A stretch of DNA of 64,000 nucleotides from Sialis fuliginosa (Eukaryota > Arthropoda > Insecta > Megaloptera > Sialidae), in assembly GCA_961205875.1 (NCBI GenBank), contig OY540821.1:310001-374000 (forward strand), written 5' to 3'. Shown piece after piece: positions 20,896 to 31,925 of this stretch (positions are counted from its first letter, which is position 1; each line of letters begins with the position of its first letter). The notes below the pieces were generated by a model. That model did no database searches, was not told the origin of the DNA, and saw nothing but the letters and a program-made list of their open reading frames with translations. The position numbers and the translations under genes were made by a program.

Positions 20896-21726
20896 CATCT
20901 GCCAAGTAAATGCACAGTGCTTCCTCGTGCTAAATTCACTAAAACCGATAGTGTTCAGATAAATTGCCTGGCATTGGTTAACCATTTAATTTTTATACAA
21001 ATTTTACTAAAAAATCTTAGTTCGAATTTTTTCTTAAAACGCACCTGAATATTTTTTCATATATTTTTAATTTTTTGACAATTTCAATCTAAATCTAAAT
21101 TTATGCAAATGTCAAAATGACATTTAAAACGTCAAAGTGACATTTAAAACGCCAAAGTGACATTTAAAACGTCAAAATGACACTTAATATATCCAATCAA
21201 ATATCAATTTAGAAAAACAAAACACGAATTTTTAAAATTAATTTAGATAAATCTTTGTAAGGGAATATTTTACAACAAACGTAGTAGACCCATATTATAG
21301 GAAATTTAATTCTCTACAAAAAATATTCTATAAAATTTTCTCGTAACATGTGTCGTTCTTGAGATATCTTGAAAAAATAAATATTTTGGGGTGTCACCCC
21401 TCCCCCTTACACACGATTTTGATGATTTTGAAATGGGACCGTCCTCAAACCAAACCCAACCATCCGACCAAGTTTCAATAATATCGGTTCAGTGGTTCAT
21501 GAGTTATGCGTGTGACAAGGATTCAGGGGACAGACGGACGGACGGACGGACGGACGGACGGACGGACGGACACACGGACAGACAGACAGACACGGAACGA
21601 AAAGTGTTTGTCTTGACGTGAAACGGATAAATAAATTAAAAATTTTGAAATTGGAGAACTTTTTTTTTGTCTCAATCTGAAACGATCACATAGCTTCTCG
21701 TATCTTCGATATTGCGAGGAAGCAAT
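20896..21726 (+). mobile_element. Non-autonomous element A, copy 1 (GCTTCCTCG ends, GACG-repeat)
   Basis: It interrupts the left arm of the foldback element: the right arm has the uninterrupted sequence. Ends carry GCTTCCTCG (about 20929) and CGAGGAAGC (about 21716). Inside are a 20-bp tandem repeat, a conserved block that can be read as SDQVSIISVQWFMSYACDKDSG, and (GGAC)n. A second copy in the opposite direction is at 29802-30390. The peptide is probably incidental: it runs into the microsatellite and is not a known protein. Confidence 0.7.
21110..21190. repeat. Four 20-bp tandem units in element A
   Basis: Units of the form CGTCAAARTGACATTTAAAA repeat four times with one or two changes. 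They are absent from the second copy of element A at 29.8-30.4 kb, which has only one. Confidence 0.8.
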
Positions 21727-21844
21727 TCACATGCATACAGACAGCGGTAAATTCAAAATACAGCTACATCAGCGTAGTGAAATTTTTCATCCTTTTCATA
21801 TAAAGTTATCATATCCTAATATGCTCTAACTGTGATAGTAGTTT

Positions 21845-22920
21845 TTAGGGTTCCGAAGAAACCCTATTAATATCGCTTTGTCGTCCGTCCGTCCGTCCGT
21901 CCTTTTCACTCAAAGCTAAATAGCTCGTAAACCATATAAGCTAGAAACTTGAATTTTTTACTGAACATGTAAAATGACACCCTCTAGTAAAATATGTACA
22001 AATTTATTGAATAAATAATTTTTCAGGGGGGGGAATAAGGAGCTAAAGCTAGGTAAAAAAAATATTTTTTTTATACCAAGGTATGTGGCACGTTAAAATG
22101 TATAACCAAACAAGCGGAATTTGACCCTTTTTTTATTTTTTTTCTAACTCAAAAATGGTGCCTGTAGGGGGCTTTAAAGCAAATCCAAAAAAACAAAAAA
22201 ATTGTATACCAAGACGTGTGGCACGTCAAAATGTACGTCTCAATTAGTAGAATATGCCCCTATTTTTTATTTTTTTTAACTCAAAAATGGCGCCTGTAGG
22301 GGGCTAAAAGCAGTGTTTTATTTTGTCCCCCCCCCCCCTCTAACTCTGTAACTACCGGCTCAAAAAATCTGAAAAAAATTTGGTAACGAGGTTTTGGTGG
22401 GACTATCAACGACAAATACTAAAGTTAATAATATAATTTTAAATTTTGGAATAATAGGGAGGGTTGTAAGAGAATTTAAAATTTTTATTTTCATATCTAG
22501 GGCCTAGGCATGTGATATGTCAAAATGTACGTCTCAATTAGTAGAATATGCCCCTATTTTTTATTTTTTTTCTAACTCAAAAATGGCGCCTGTAGGGGGC
22601 TAAAAGCAGTGTTTTATTTTCCCCCCCCCCCTCTATCTCTGTAACTACTGGCTCAAAAAATCTGAAAAAAATTTGGTAACGAGGCTTTGGTGGGACTACC
22701 AACGACAAATACTAAAGTCAACAATATAATTTTAAATTTTGGAATTATAGGGAGGGGCGTCATAATTATTTTTTTATATCTAGGCATGTGGTATGTCAAA
22801 ATATAGATCTCAATTAGTAGAACTTGACACTTTTTTATATTTTAACTTTAACTTAAAAATGCACCTGTAAGTGGTTCCAAACATTTCACGTAGTACGTAC
22901 TTCGGAACCCTTATGGCATA
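21845..22920. mobile_element. Non-autonomous element B (AGGGTTCCGAAG ends) with internal 300-bp duplication
   Basis: The left end is AGGGTTCCGAAG and the right end CTTCGGAACCCT. GTCC repeats follow the left end. A block of roughly 300 bp containing AAAATGGCGCCTGTAGGGGG and a poly-C tract occurs twice, about 22220-22500 and 22520-22760. Not coding. The GGGTTCCG terminal signature is common in insect repeats. Confidence 0.65.
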
Positions 22921-24124
22921 CACTCGTGTATGTCTTGCCTGAATTATTTCATATACTCACTGTAAAAATGTAACAATCTTACTTATTATTATTGTATGCG
23001 TAAAAATTTAAAACATTTTTATTTCGTTGGATAGCTAGAAATAATAAGATAACTTTATATGAAAAGGATGAAAAATTTCACTACGCTGATGTAGCTGTAT
23101 TTTGAATTTACCGCTGTCTGTATGCATGTGAAATTTTTAATTGTTGTGATTTTGTGCAACAATTAAAATGTGTTTTCGTTTGTTTGTTTACTTATCTATG
23201 ATAGTATCAGTTTTGTCATAGTAGTTTTTATTATTGTATGCGTAAAAATTTAAAACATTTTTATTTCGTTGGATAGCTAGAAATAATCTGATATCAAGAG
23301 TCACCAGGACTGAAGTACGGCGTAGATGCAGAGCCTGCATTAAAAATAGAGGTTCTCAAATTGAGCAGGATTTGTAAAAATAATAAAAGTTATTTATTTC
23401 AAACCAGATGTTTGTTTTATTTTGTTAAAATCAACACGTTTGTGTAAATAACCTCCGCGTGCTATTTTAACAATTTGCGATCTGTTTCGTTTCTGAGACT
23501 CATTCCTCCTAAGTAGCAGTTTTTAAAAGACTTTGTACATTAAATTAGTTTGTGTTTTTTTTGGAGAATTTGCATTTTAAACAAAAAAAAAATTATAAAA
23601 AATATCGAAGTGTTAGAGTTTCGAGGCACTGTGTCGAAGTTTAAGTAAATTGTAGGTACTAATTTTGTTCTTTCTAACAAAGTACCGGCATATTGTCTGA
23701 GTATCAGAATCAAAATAAAAAAAAACTGTGTATTAAAAAAAAATGAGTTTAAAGTTGAAATTTGGGATATTTTAGAAAAATTCTAAAATTTTAAATATCT
23801 CAGTAACGGTTAACATTTGTATAAGGCAATATTGGGTTCAAATGGTTACTTGTTATCTCTACTATTACCTCTTAAAAGAAATGTATCGAATTACCAGTAA
23901 CCCAGTATTTAAATTTCACTAAAATCTGAGACATTCCTTTTTGTTGATTGTCATAAAATAATATAAAAAATCACGTGCTTTTGACAGACATGTGAACTAA
24001 AAAAAATTTAGTATAATATATCTTTAATAAATTAAATTCAAAATTGTTAATAAAGTATTAAAAACGTAAATTATTAAACATAAAAATCGTACGTTTTTAG
24101 AACAGTGTATTTGAAGTATATCGG

Positions 24125-24228
24125 GAACTATTGAACTAAAAGAGCGGAGCGCATACGAACTAGTTCCTCTAGTTCTAGTGTGGGAAACGCTCTTTTGAAC
24201 TAGTTCGTTCGTGAACTACACAAGTCTA
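24125..24228. mobile_element. Small palindromic MITE-like repeat, copy 1 (GAACTAGTTC)
   Basis: About 104 bp rich in GAACTAGTTC and AAGAGCG/CGCTCTT, partly self-complementary. A second copy, inverted and about 90% alike, lies at 56581-56682. The match extends to ACAAGTCTA on one side. No coding content. Confidence 0.7.
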
Positions 24229-24239
24229 ATGAATATCAA

Positions 24240-25742
24240 ATCTTGTTTTGTAATGTTTTTAGAATTGCGTCGTATATTCGAAAGAAATTGATTGCTGCTG
24301 TACTTGTACGTGGGTTTGCTGTAATTTCTAATTGATATTATCCAAGTTTGTCATCAAGTAGTGTAGCTGCTGAGATAAGGTAAGGTATTCATTGTTATAT
24401 AATTAAAATTTCATCAAGTTGACGTTGTATATATTTTATAAATTAATTTAATTCGTAACTTGTATCGATTGTCTACATATACTTTAAAATTTCAAGTTCT
24501 GCAGGTGAATATTTATTTTAAGAGTTTATTTGAATTATTAATAATTATTATAGGGGATCTAAAAGAAAAAAATTGGGCAGATAACGTATCGAGTCCCAGC
24601 GTTACCATTACTGCCTTAATCGGTCAACCTGTTGTAACAGGTCACTTTGTGGTGTCACAGTTTGTTTTAATATTTTTTATTGTAATTTACTTAAGAACCA
24701 CTGATTTTTATATTATATAGATGTAAAAATAAATGTATTTAATTTTGTTGTTTAAGAACTACTGTTTAGTATGATGCAATATGTTTTGATTGTTAAAAGA
24801 TTGTTCTAAAGGGGTGTGGGGTGAGAAGAGCGTAAGCTAATCGTCGATGGGAAACAGGTCAAGCAGTCGTGGAAGAGTAGGGTGTGCGACTCAGAAAAGT
24901 ATTGTTTAAAAAGAATATAAAAATATAGATTAAATGTGGCGAAGCAGAATTCACCACATATATTATATTAAAACCACGGGGATGACAGTCATATGGCAAA
25001 ACGGGCAACCTGTCGGCGGCCATTGTGGCAGCCGAGTCTGTCAAAGACCTCACCCTTTCCTCATCCCCCCTTTGTCCATATGTTCAAATTCTAGTTGGTA
25101 CAACAGGGAATTTACATTTTCATTAGGATTTTAGTATTAAGTTGGTGATCTTTGCGTACAGTTGCAACTTCTTGTTACGTGCTAGTTCACTTGTTTTCTA
25201 AATAACTGATTGTTGTATTCGCAGTTTTATTTTTTTGCTAGCATTTTCAAGTAATTCTGTGTAATATTTTAATGGTTTTCATTTCTAAACACGTAAGTAT
25301 TTACATATTATACTCGTTATATACTAAGTATAAAGATAACAAATCTATTCAGATACTTGTTTTACTTTTTTTAGAATTTCATCGTTTGATCCAAGAAAAT
25401 TAACTGTTTGCTGCTAAGATTTGCTGTTTCTAATTGATATTTACTCAAATTTGTCGTCAGAACCACGTGTAGGTAAGTTTTTTTTAATATTACATTTTTA
25501 ATTTCATTATATTTAAGATTTCATTTGACTATTTGACTATTTTAAATTCAATTTGTTGGTAAATTATTTTGATTATTAATTTTTATTCTTTACGGATAAG
25601 TCTATATATCTTAAAATTTTAAGTTTGCTTGTGAATTAATAATTTATTATAATTATATATTCCTTCATTCTTAAAATTTTAATTGTTGTAAATTTATTCT
25701 TTTAATTGTTACATTATAATCCTGTGATAGTTACTAGTCGTA
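24240..25742 (+). other. 5' region of the P-like THAP gene with a diverged duplication
   Basis: Two stretches, about 24280-24560 and 25400-25690, are diverged copies sharing TTTCTAATTGATATT, a GGTAAG donor-like site and ACTTTAAAATTT/TCTTAAAATTTT blocks. Either could be an alternative first exon of the gene at 25743 (donors near 24381 and 25473). The GC-rich stretch between, around 24940-25080, has no recognised gene. Confidence 0.35.
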
Positions 25743-28313
25743 ATGGAATCTAAGCGCATTAGTTACCAATGTAAAGTTCCAAATTGTGAAAGCGTTTACC
25801 GTAGAAACAGTAAAGATAATAAAGTCCGGTTTTATCGTATTCCAGTCGAACAGGAAACATGCAAATTATGGTTAGATTTTATTAATATTCAGTATAATGA
25901 TGAAACTGATTTCAATTTATATAAGAGTTATCGGATTTGTGAATTCCATTTTCACAAAAATTGTTTTTTGAGCTCTAGAAATTTACGCTATGGATCAATT
26001 CCTACATCCATTAATAATGAAGCATTAACTACTAACGAGGAAACATCTCACATAGAATCATTATCAAATGATGAAGTGTGTAATGTTGAGTCATTGGTTA
26101 TCAATGAGGAAGTTTTAAACCTAGAGTCATTGGTATTCGATAGTAATAAAAATAACGTGGGGCCTTTAGTAACTAATGCTAGTAATACATTTGAAGCTAA
26201 TGCCGCTTGTATCTCCACTTCTTCCAAATCCATTATGCATAGTCATAAATTAACAAATAAACTCAAGTTGCAATCTTCTAGAATTTCAAAATTGAAACGT
26301 AAATTAAGTAATTGTAAAGGAAATTTGCACAAAGTAATAAAAGTCCAGAATTCTAAAGTTTTCAAACATATGGAAAACAAATTAAATACTACAGCATTAA
26401 ATTTCATTAAATCCCAATTAAAAACTAACAAACATTCTGGCAATAGATGGACTGATGATGACAAAATTTTTTCTTTGAGTATTTATAAGAGAGGTCCACG
26501 GTGTTATAATTTTTTGAGAACGTTTTTTAATTTGCCAACAAAAAGAACACTACAACGTTTTTTAAATTCTGTACCTTTTGAGACCGGTCTAAATAAAGAA
26601 GTGTTCGATTTGTTAAAATATAGAGTAGAAAATATGTCTCCGTTAGATAGATTTTGTACTCTTATGTTTGATGAAATGTCCCTTGCTGAATCTTTGAAGT
26701 ATGATGTTGTAAGAGATATTATACAAGGTTTTGAAGATTTCGGGTCTTTCGGTAGAACCGATAGAATAGCTAACCACGCACTTGTTTTTATGTTACATGG
26801 GATTTGCAAGAAGTGGAAACAGCCTATTGCCTATTTTTTTACACGAGGTACAATCCCCACATGTACTCTCAAAAATATAATTGTTGAAATAATACAAAAT
26901 CTACAGTCTGTTGGACTTACAGTGATAGCTACTGTTTGCGACCAAGGGTCAACCAATGTAGCTGCCATTAATCAACTTTGTCAATCTAATGACCCTTGTT
27001 TCACTGTAAATGGTAAAGAGATTATGACCATTTTTGACCCCCCTCACCTGTTGAAAACTACTCGTAATACCTTAATGAAATATAATTTAATATTCGAAAA
27101 TAAAAAAATTGCTAAATGGTCTGACATCGTAAAGTTTTTTAAACAAGATCAGTTATGTAAAAATCCAATAGCCTATAATTTAAAACCACACCATTTTGAT
27201 TTAACAAATAAAAGTAAAATGAAAGTCCAAATTGCAGCTTGGCAGCTTAGTTACAAAGTCAGTTGTGGTATGTATACTTTTGCTGGACTGTCCGATAGTT
27301 TTAAAGATATAACAGACACTGCAGATTTTGTTGATACCATTGATAAACTGTTTGATAGCATGAATGGTAAAAGTTTGAACTTTACACGTGGTAAATTGTT
27401 ACGGTCTGCAATAACTAAAAAATCTCCTCATATTCAGTTTTATAAAGAAATGCTATCAAAAGTTAATCAATGGGTATTTTATCATCCAAATGATCCTACA
27501 ATGTTCCCTAGAAATTCCCCTCAATGTCGAAAAGGCTGGCTTACAACTTTGAAAGCTATGATTATGATTTGGGAAAAATGTCAAAGTGCTGGCTTTGAAT
27601 TTTTGGCACCAAACAACATTTGTCAAGATAGCTTAGAAAATTTATTTGGTTTAATTAGGCAGCACGGTGTAACAAATACCAACCCTACTTGCTATCAGTT
27701 TATCGCTGCTTTGAAGTCATCAGTTTTAAATGGTTTAGTTTCAGTTTCAAATAGAAAAAATAATTGTCAAGCTGATGAAGGTGTTTTATTAGATAATTTA
27801 AGAGTATTTTTAACAAATAATAGTGAAAAAAGGCTTTCAAATGTTGTAACAGACTTTATCGATGTTATTGATATTCCATTAAATAATATAACTGATTCAA
27901 TAGCTGGTGACAAACAATCAATGTCTTATATAACCGGGTATTTGATTAAAAAACTAAAAATTGATTGTTGTGAAAATTGTAAGAAGTCATTTTTATCATC
28001 AGGTATTGACCCAGAATATCATTTATATAACGATTTTAGAGAATATAATGATACTGATAGACGATTAATTTATGCTAACGTAAATGTAATTGACACATTT
28101 CATAAAATTCAAGATATAGTATTACATATTTTAAAAATATCCCCAAGTATGAGAGATATTAAACTAAATATTGAAAATTTAGTAGCTGAATCAATAGATA
28201 CTCGATGGTTTGTTTGTGTAGATCATACGGTAAATTTAGAAAAATTTCGAACTAATTCAATTATGTTTTGCATCTACACATCTTTAAAAAAAAAAAAAAT
28301 TTTGCATAAATAA
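25743..28313 (+). CDS. P-element-like THAP transposase, 856 codons, apparently complete
   Basis: N-terminal THAP zinc finger: C10-x4-C15 and C66-x2-H69 (CKVPNC..., ICEFHF). Then comes an acidic, low-complexity segment, a coiled stretch (NKLKLQSSRISKLKRKLS, about 173-190) and a P-type catalytic region. Likely acids are the Asp of LMFDEMS (about 309), the Asp of CDQGSTN (about 400) and the Glu of DSLENLFG (about 631). FDPPHLLKTTRN is the P-family block between. It cuts and joins DNA in the nucleus in the known family. The length is close to THAP9-type proteins. There is one long uninterrupted exon with no stop or frame change; the tail ends in an A-rich run (KKKKILHK). AATAAA signals follow at about 28460 and 28494. 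I could not pair terminal inverted repeats, so it may be active, recently dead, or domesticated. Confidence 0.85.
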   Translation: MESKRISYQCKVPNCESVYRRNSKDNKVRFYRIPVEQETCKLWLDFINIQYNDETDFNLYKSYRICEFHFHKNCFLSSRNLRYGSIPTSINNEALTTNEETSHIESLSNDEVCNVESLVINEEVLNLESLVFDSNKNNVGPLVTNASNTFEANAACISTSSKSIMHSHKLTNKLKLQSSRISKLKRKLSNCKGNLHKVIKVQNSKVFKHMENKLNTTALNFIKSQLKTNKHSGNRWTDDDKIFSLSIYKRGPRCYNFLRTFFNLPTKRTLQRFLNSVPFETGLNKEVFDLLKYRVENMSPLDRFCTLMFDEMSLAESLKYDVVRDIIQGFEDFGSFGRTDRIANHALVFMLHGICKKWKQPIAYFFTRGTIPTCTLKNIIVEIIQNLQSVGLTVIATVCDQGSTNVAAINQLCQSNDPCFTVNGKEIMTIFDPPHLLKTTRNTLMKYNLIFENKKIAKWSDIVKFFKQDQLCKNPIAYNLKPHHFDLTNKSKMKVQIAAWQLSYKVSCGMYTFAGLSDSFKDITDTADFVDTIDKLFDSMNGKSLNFTRGKLLRSAITKKSPHIQFYKEMLSKVNQWVFYHPNDPTMFPRNSPQCRKGWLTTLKAMIMIWEKCQSAGFEFLAPNNICQDSLENLFGLIRQHGVTNTNPTCYQFIAALKSSVLNGLVSVSNRKNNCQADEGVLLDNLRVFLTNNSEKRLSNVVTDFIDVIDIPLNNITDSIAGDKQSMSYITGYLIKKLKIDCCENCKKSFLSSGIDPEYHLYNDFREYNDTDRRLIYANVNVIDTFHKIQDIVLHILKISPSMRDIKLNIENLVAESIDTRWFVCVDHTVNLEKFRTNSIMFCIYTSLKKKKILHK

Positions 28314-28586
28314 TTTGTTTATTAAAATTATTATATTTTTAGGTTAATTAAAAATGTACTAGTTCATAATATTTTTGCATGCATTAACCATTTTTTCTGT
28401 TTCAGTATAAAACTTTTCACAGTTCATCATTTAATTTCTTATATATGTATTGTTTTTAAATAAATTTTTAGTGATATGTATGTGTTATCATTTCAATAAA
28501 ACCTTTTAAAACTTATGTATTGTTTTATTTATGTAATTATGTAATATTAATGTAATATAATATATACATGGCATGTTTATATTTGT

Positions 28587-28758
28587 ACTATGAAGCAAAG
28601 TATAAATAAATAATTAACTTGATTAAATAGTATAGTGAAATAATGATTTATTAAATATACTGTAATGTTCTTTATGAACTTTTATTTAATGATTCGTAAA
28701 ATTATTTAGCTATACTATTTAATTAAGTTAATTATTTATTTATACTTTGCTTCATAGT
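28587..28758. repeat. 172-bp hairpin, about 48-bp arms
   Basis: ACTATGAAGCAAAGTATAAA... at 28587-28635 is repeated inversely at 28710-28758. It sits 270 bp behind the THAP transposase stop. It might be the 3' terminal structure of that element or a MITE inserted in its tail; no matching 5' copy was seen. Confidence 0.7.
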
Positions 28759-28799
28759 ATAGAATAATATAGAATATTCAAATAAAATGATGTCATAAT

Positions 28800-29470
28800 T
28801 AACCAATCAGAGAGAAGTAACACTTTAAAATGATTGGTTAAAATTTTACTTTGTTTGACCAATCAGAAGGAGCAGCTCTAAATGTCAGATGACGTCATAA
28901 TACCCATAGAGTGTATGTAAAAACGATTGCCAGTTTTTTAACGTTGAGTGTCGCTTCTGGAGTATCTTTATTCTGTGATTAAAACTTGTACTTGACAGTT
29001 GCCAAAAATAATACCTATATGGCCTAATATTACGACTCCGTGAAACTGAATATGCTAGAGCGTGATCGTTCAGTGACGTCAGGCCAAGGCAGACATGCGC
29101 AGTAGCCCTCCTTCTACCAAATGTGAGTGTACGGGTCTGACGGCCATTGTGGATCAGACCTGCCGCCGTCTCTACACGTGGCTTGAAAAAACATACGAAA
29201 TCATCGAGTTAATATTTTATATGGTTACATTTGTTTAATATTTCGTCCAAGAAGTATAATTAATCTGGTATTTGTTATTTATAACGTCAAGAAAATACAA
29301 TAAAATCAGAAGAATGCATATGTGACGTCACACCGGGGTACTACGTTCAAGTAAGTCGTATTTTATTAATTATATCAGTGAGTGCACATTCGAAATCCAA
29401 CGATTCAAGAATTTATTTTCAAACGACGACCTTGAAAAATACCTGTAACCTCGGGGGCTCGTATTACAAC
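28800..29470 (+). promoter_or_regulatory. Promoter-like block with CCAAT boxes and TGACGTCA sites, possible LTR remnant
   Basis: CCAATCAG occurs at about 28803 and 28859 and an inverse ATTGG at about 28833. TGACGTCA (CRE-like) occurs at 28890, 29074 and 29323. The segment is GC-richer than its surroundings. Near 29450 is GGGGGCTCGT, ten bases of the tRNA-Pro primer-site sequence used by many retroelements. That would make this a solo LTR or LTR plus leader, old and without attached genes. It could instead be the promoter of an unannotated gene. Confidence 0.35.
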
Positions 29471-29801
29471 AAGTTGATGATCGCCTAACAAGAAATCAGC
29501 CACGTGTTACTACGAAAAAATTTAAATCAGCTACGTGTGACAAAGAAACAATTTAAATTCGCAACGCGACGTATTAGTATCAACTTTCTTCTGTTGATAA
29601 AAAAATTCTTTTGGTTTATTTACCCCGCCAGGAAATATCAGCAGACATTAGTGCTGGTATTTATGGCAAAATTTTCCTGTGTAAAAATATATTATGTACA
29701 TATATAGATATTGATAATTTACATTATTAATATGTCCCCTGGTTGTTTTTTTCTGCGCTACGTATGAATGAAGCACTAATTATTTGCATCATTATTATAT
29801 T

Positions 29802-30390
29802 GCTTCCTCGCAATATCGAAGATACGAGAAGCATTGTGATCGTTTCAGATTGAGACGAAAAAAATGTTCTCCGATTTCAAAATTTTAAATTGATTTATCC
29901 GTTTCACGCCAAGACAAACACTTTTCGTTCCGTGTCTGTCTGTCCGTCCGTCCCTTGAATCCTTGTCACACGCATAACTCATGAACCACTGAACCGATAT
30001 TATTGAAATTTGGTCGGATGGTTGGGTCTGGTTTGAGGACGGTGGCATTCCAAAATATTTATTTTTTCAAGGTATCTCAAGAACTACACATTTTACATGA
30101 AAATTTTATAGAATCTTTTTTGTAGAGCATTAAATTTCCTATAATATGGGCCTACAACGTTTGTTGTAAAATATTCCCTTACAAAGATTTATCTCAATTT
30201 ATTTTAAAAATTCGTGTTTTGTTTTTCTGAATTTACATGTCAAAAAATAAAAATATACGAAAAAATAATCAGGTGTGTCTTGAGAAAAATTTCGAACTAA
30301 TATTTTTTAGTAAAATTGTATAAAAATTAAATGGTGCAACTTTATCGGTTTTTATTTAAGTGAATTTAGCACGAGGAAGTACTGTGCATT
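29802..30390 (-). mobile_element. Non-autonomous element A, copy 2
   Basis: Inverse copy of 20896-21726: GCTTCCTCGCAATATCGAAG at its left, CGAGGAAGTACTGTGCAT at its right, with the same peptide-like block and a short GTCC tract between. It is shorter because the 20-bp tandem units and part of the GGAC tract are reduced. Confidence 0.7.
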
Positions 30391-30419
30391 TTTCCTTGAG
30401 TTCATTTAAATATATTATA

Positions 30420-30975
30420 AAAGGTTATGAAGTTGCATTTCGATTGGATGGAATGAAGAGTGAATCATCCTCCATCGTCGTTATAGTCAAGAGATACCGG
30501 GACCCTCGCTTAATACACCCTAAATGCATTCTTCGCATTCGGGTATAGGCGTCTATAAAGGTTCCAACCATCTCCTGCTGTAGAACGACGATTACCACCA
30601 TCCTCGATATGTGCTTTGTTGAGCTAATAGTATAGTGTTTCAAGGATAATACAAAATGATTCTACTTCAACAAAAGGAAAGTGGCAAAAGGCAACCTATA
30701 TAGATGTATAGTGTACAATTATTTCTGCTATCAGAACTTTCTGGTTATTTTATAGTGGTTATTAAAGATTATAATATTGTCTTGTCAAAGGATGGAATTG
30801 ACAGTAAATCATACACTCTTGCCGTGTTAGTAAAGTATAATTGAACTCTCGCTAAATACTCACGAATACATTCTTCGTATTAGAGTACAAGCGTCAAAAA
30901 AGTTTCAAGCTATATTCTGCTGTTGACGACGGCGACGTTTATCCTCGATAAAGGCCTTGTTCAATTAATACTGGG
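30420..30975. repeat. Diverged tandem duplication
   Basis: 30440-30625 and 30790-30975 share the order: GGATGGAAT, AGTGAATCAT/AGTAAATCAT, CTCGCT, TGCATTCTTCGCAT/TACATTCTTCGTAT, GCGTC, CTGCTGT, TCCTCGAT. Spacing is about 350 bp. Neither copy has a coherent reading frame. The family is unknown. Confidence 0.5.
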
Positions 30976-30999
30976 TTATCCCATATGGTAAATACGCTG

Positions 31000-31925
31000 A
31001 TCATATTTGGGCTAAAGAATGGTGGAAACGAGACGTAAGGTAGCATGTTAGTGGGCAGCCACTTGAAGGCACCTTTTTTTAAAGGAAATACCTTACAGCA
31101 TTATTGCCCTAAGAGGAGTGTTGTAATAGGTCCCTTTTCTTTTTTGGTCAGTCAAGGGCAAAATTACCCAACCTATCTTACACGAGGTATTCCAATTTCG
31201 TCGTCACCATATGTTGTCAGAAAAAATATCGTTTATTGGGAATTAGCCCCCATAGTACGTAATTGGGCACTGTCGCCCTAAAAGGAGACACAACGTCCGT
31301 GTGGTCAAACAATATTCGTACCTGTAAAGTAACCTGAAATAAAAACAAAGGCAACTGTTGGAAAAAACATTTATTCACTGAAGGTTACACTTTATCAATG
31401 TGAAATATACATTAAAATGCCTATCACAAAAGAAAATACTCTGCTTCGGAATTTTAACGCTACAGGATTCCTTGTGTCACTTTGGGGAATCCTTTTTACC
31501 CTTATTGGGGCCTTGAAGGTCCTGAAAAATTTTAAGAAGCATATTTTAAAGTAAAATATTTATTACTGTATATATAATGTTATTTATTTCATACATTTTA
31601 AACTTACCTTTGGAGTTCTGGCTTCAACAGGTATATGTCTGTATTGTAGGACTAAAATAAATAAATATTGATTTATTTATCAAGTTTTTATTTTATTTTA
31701 TTTTTAAATTATTTTATATAATTTAATTCTTTTCTTGTGCGGTATAATTCCGCCACATTATCATATATACAAATGGCTTAACTGTATTTATTATATTATT
31801 ATACTCGTATTTATCTACATATATCAAAGGAAACAAAAGCCAAATGCCTATTTTATCATCTGAAATGTAAATAAATTAAGACAATTTAAATAAAACACCA
31901 ATATTCTTATACAAAAAATTTAATA
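31000..31925. other. No gene recognised
   Basis: A plus-strand frame at 31045-31281 has no family resemblance. An accidental-looking GGGCAA/GCCC-rich patch precedes it. The remainder is AT-rich. Confidence 0.3.

Larger units (their letters stand above)
20113..23905. mobile_element. Giant foldback element, inverted arms of nearly 0.9 kb, with nested insertions
   Basis: The left end CAGGGTTACTGGTAATTCG and the right end are inverse copies flanked by TA. The inverse match continues, with few differences, over 20113-20895 and 21727-21830 on the left against 23040-23905 on the right. The left arm is interrupted by element A (20896-21726); the loop contains element B. A 55-bp block (GTATGCGTAAAAATTT...) occurs a third time at about 22993-23046, inside the right half. 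No transposase was found. Ends resemble Tc1/mariner-type CAGGGT termini. Confidence 0.85.

Noticed and set aside
21391-21621. Protein with RTDGRTDGRTDG repeats
   Set aside because: Translation of the (GGAC)n microsatellite in element A.
20113-23905. Polinton or other large virus-like element because of the long inverted arms
   Set aside because: No polymerase, integrase, capsid or ATPase frame inside; ends and TA target fit a DNA-transposon-derived foldback.
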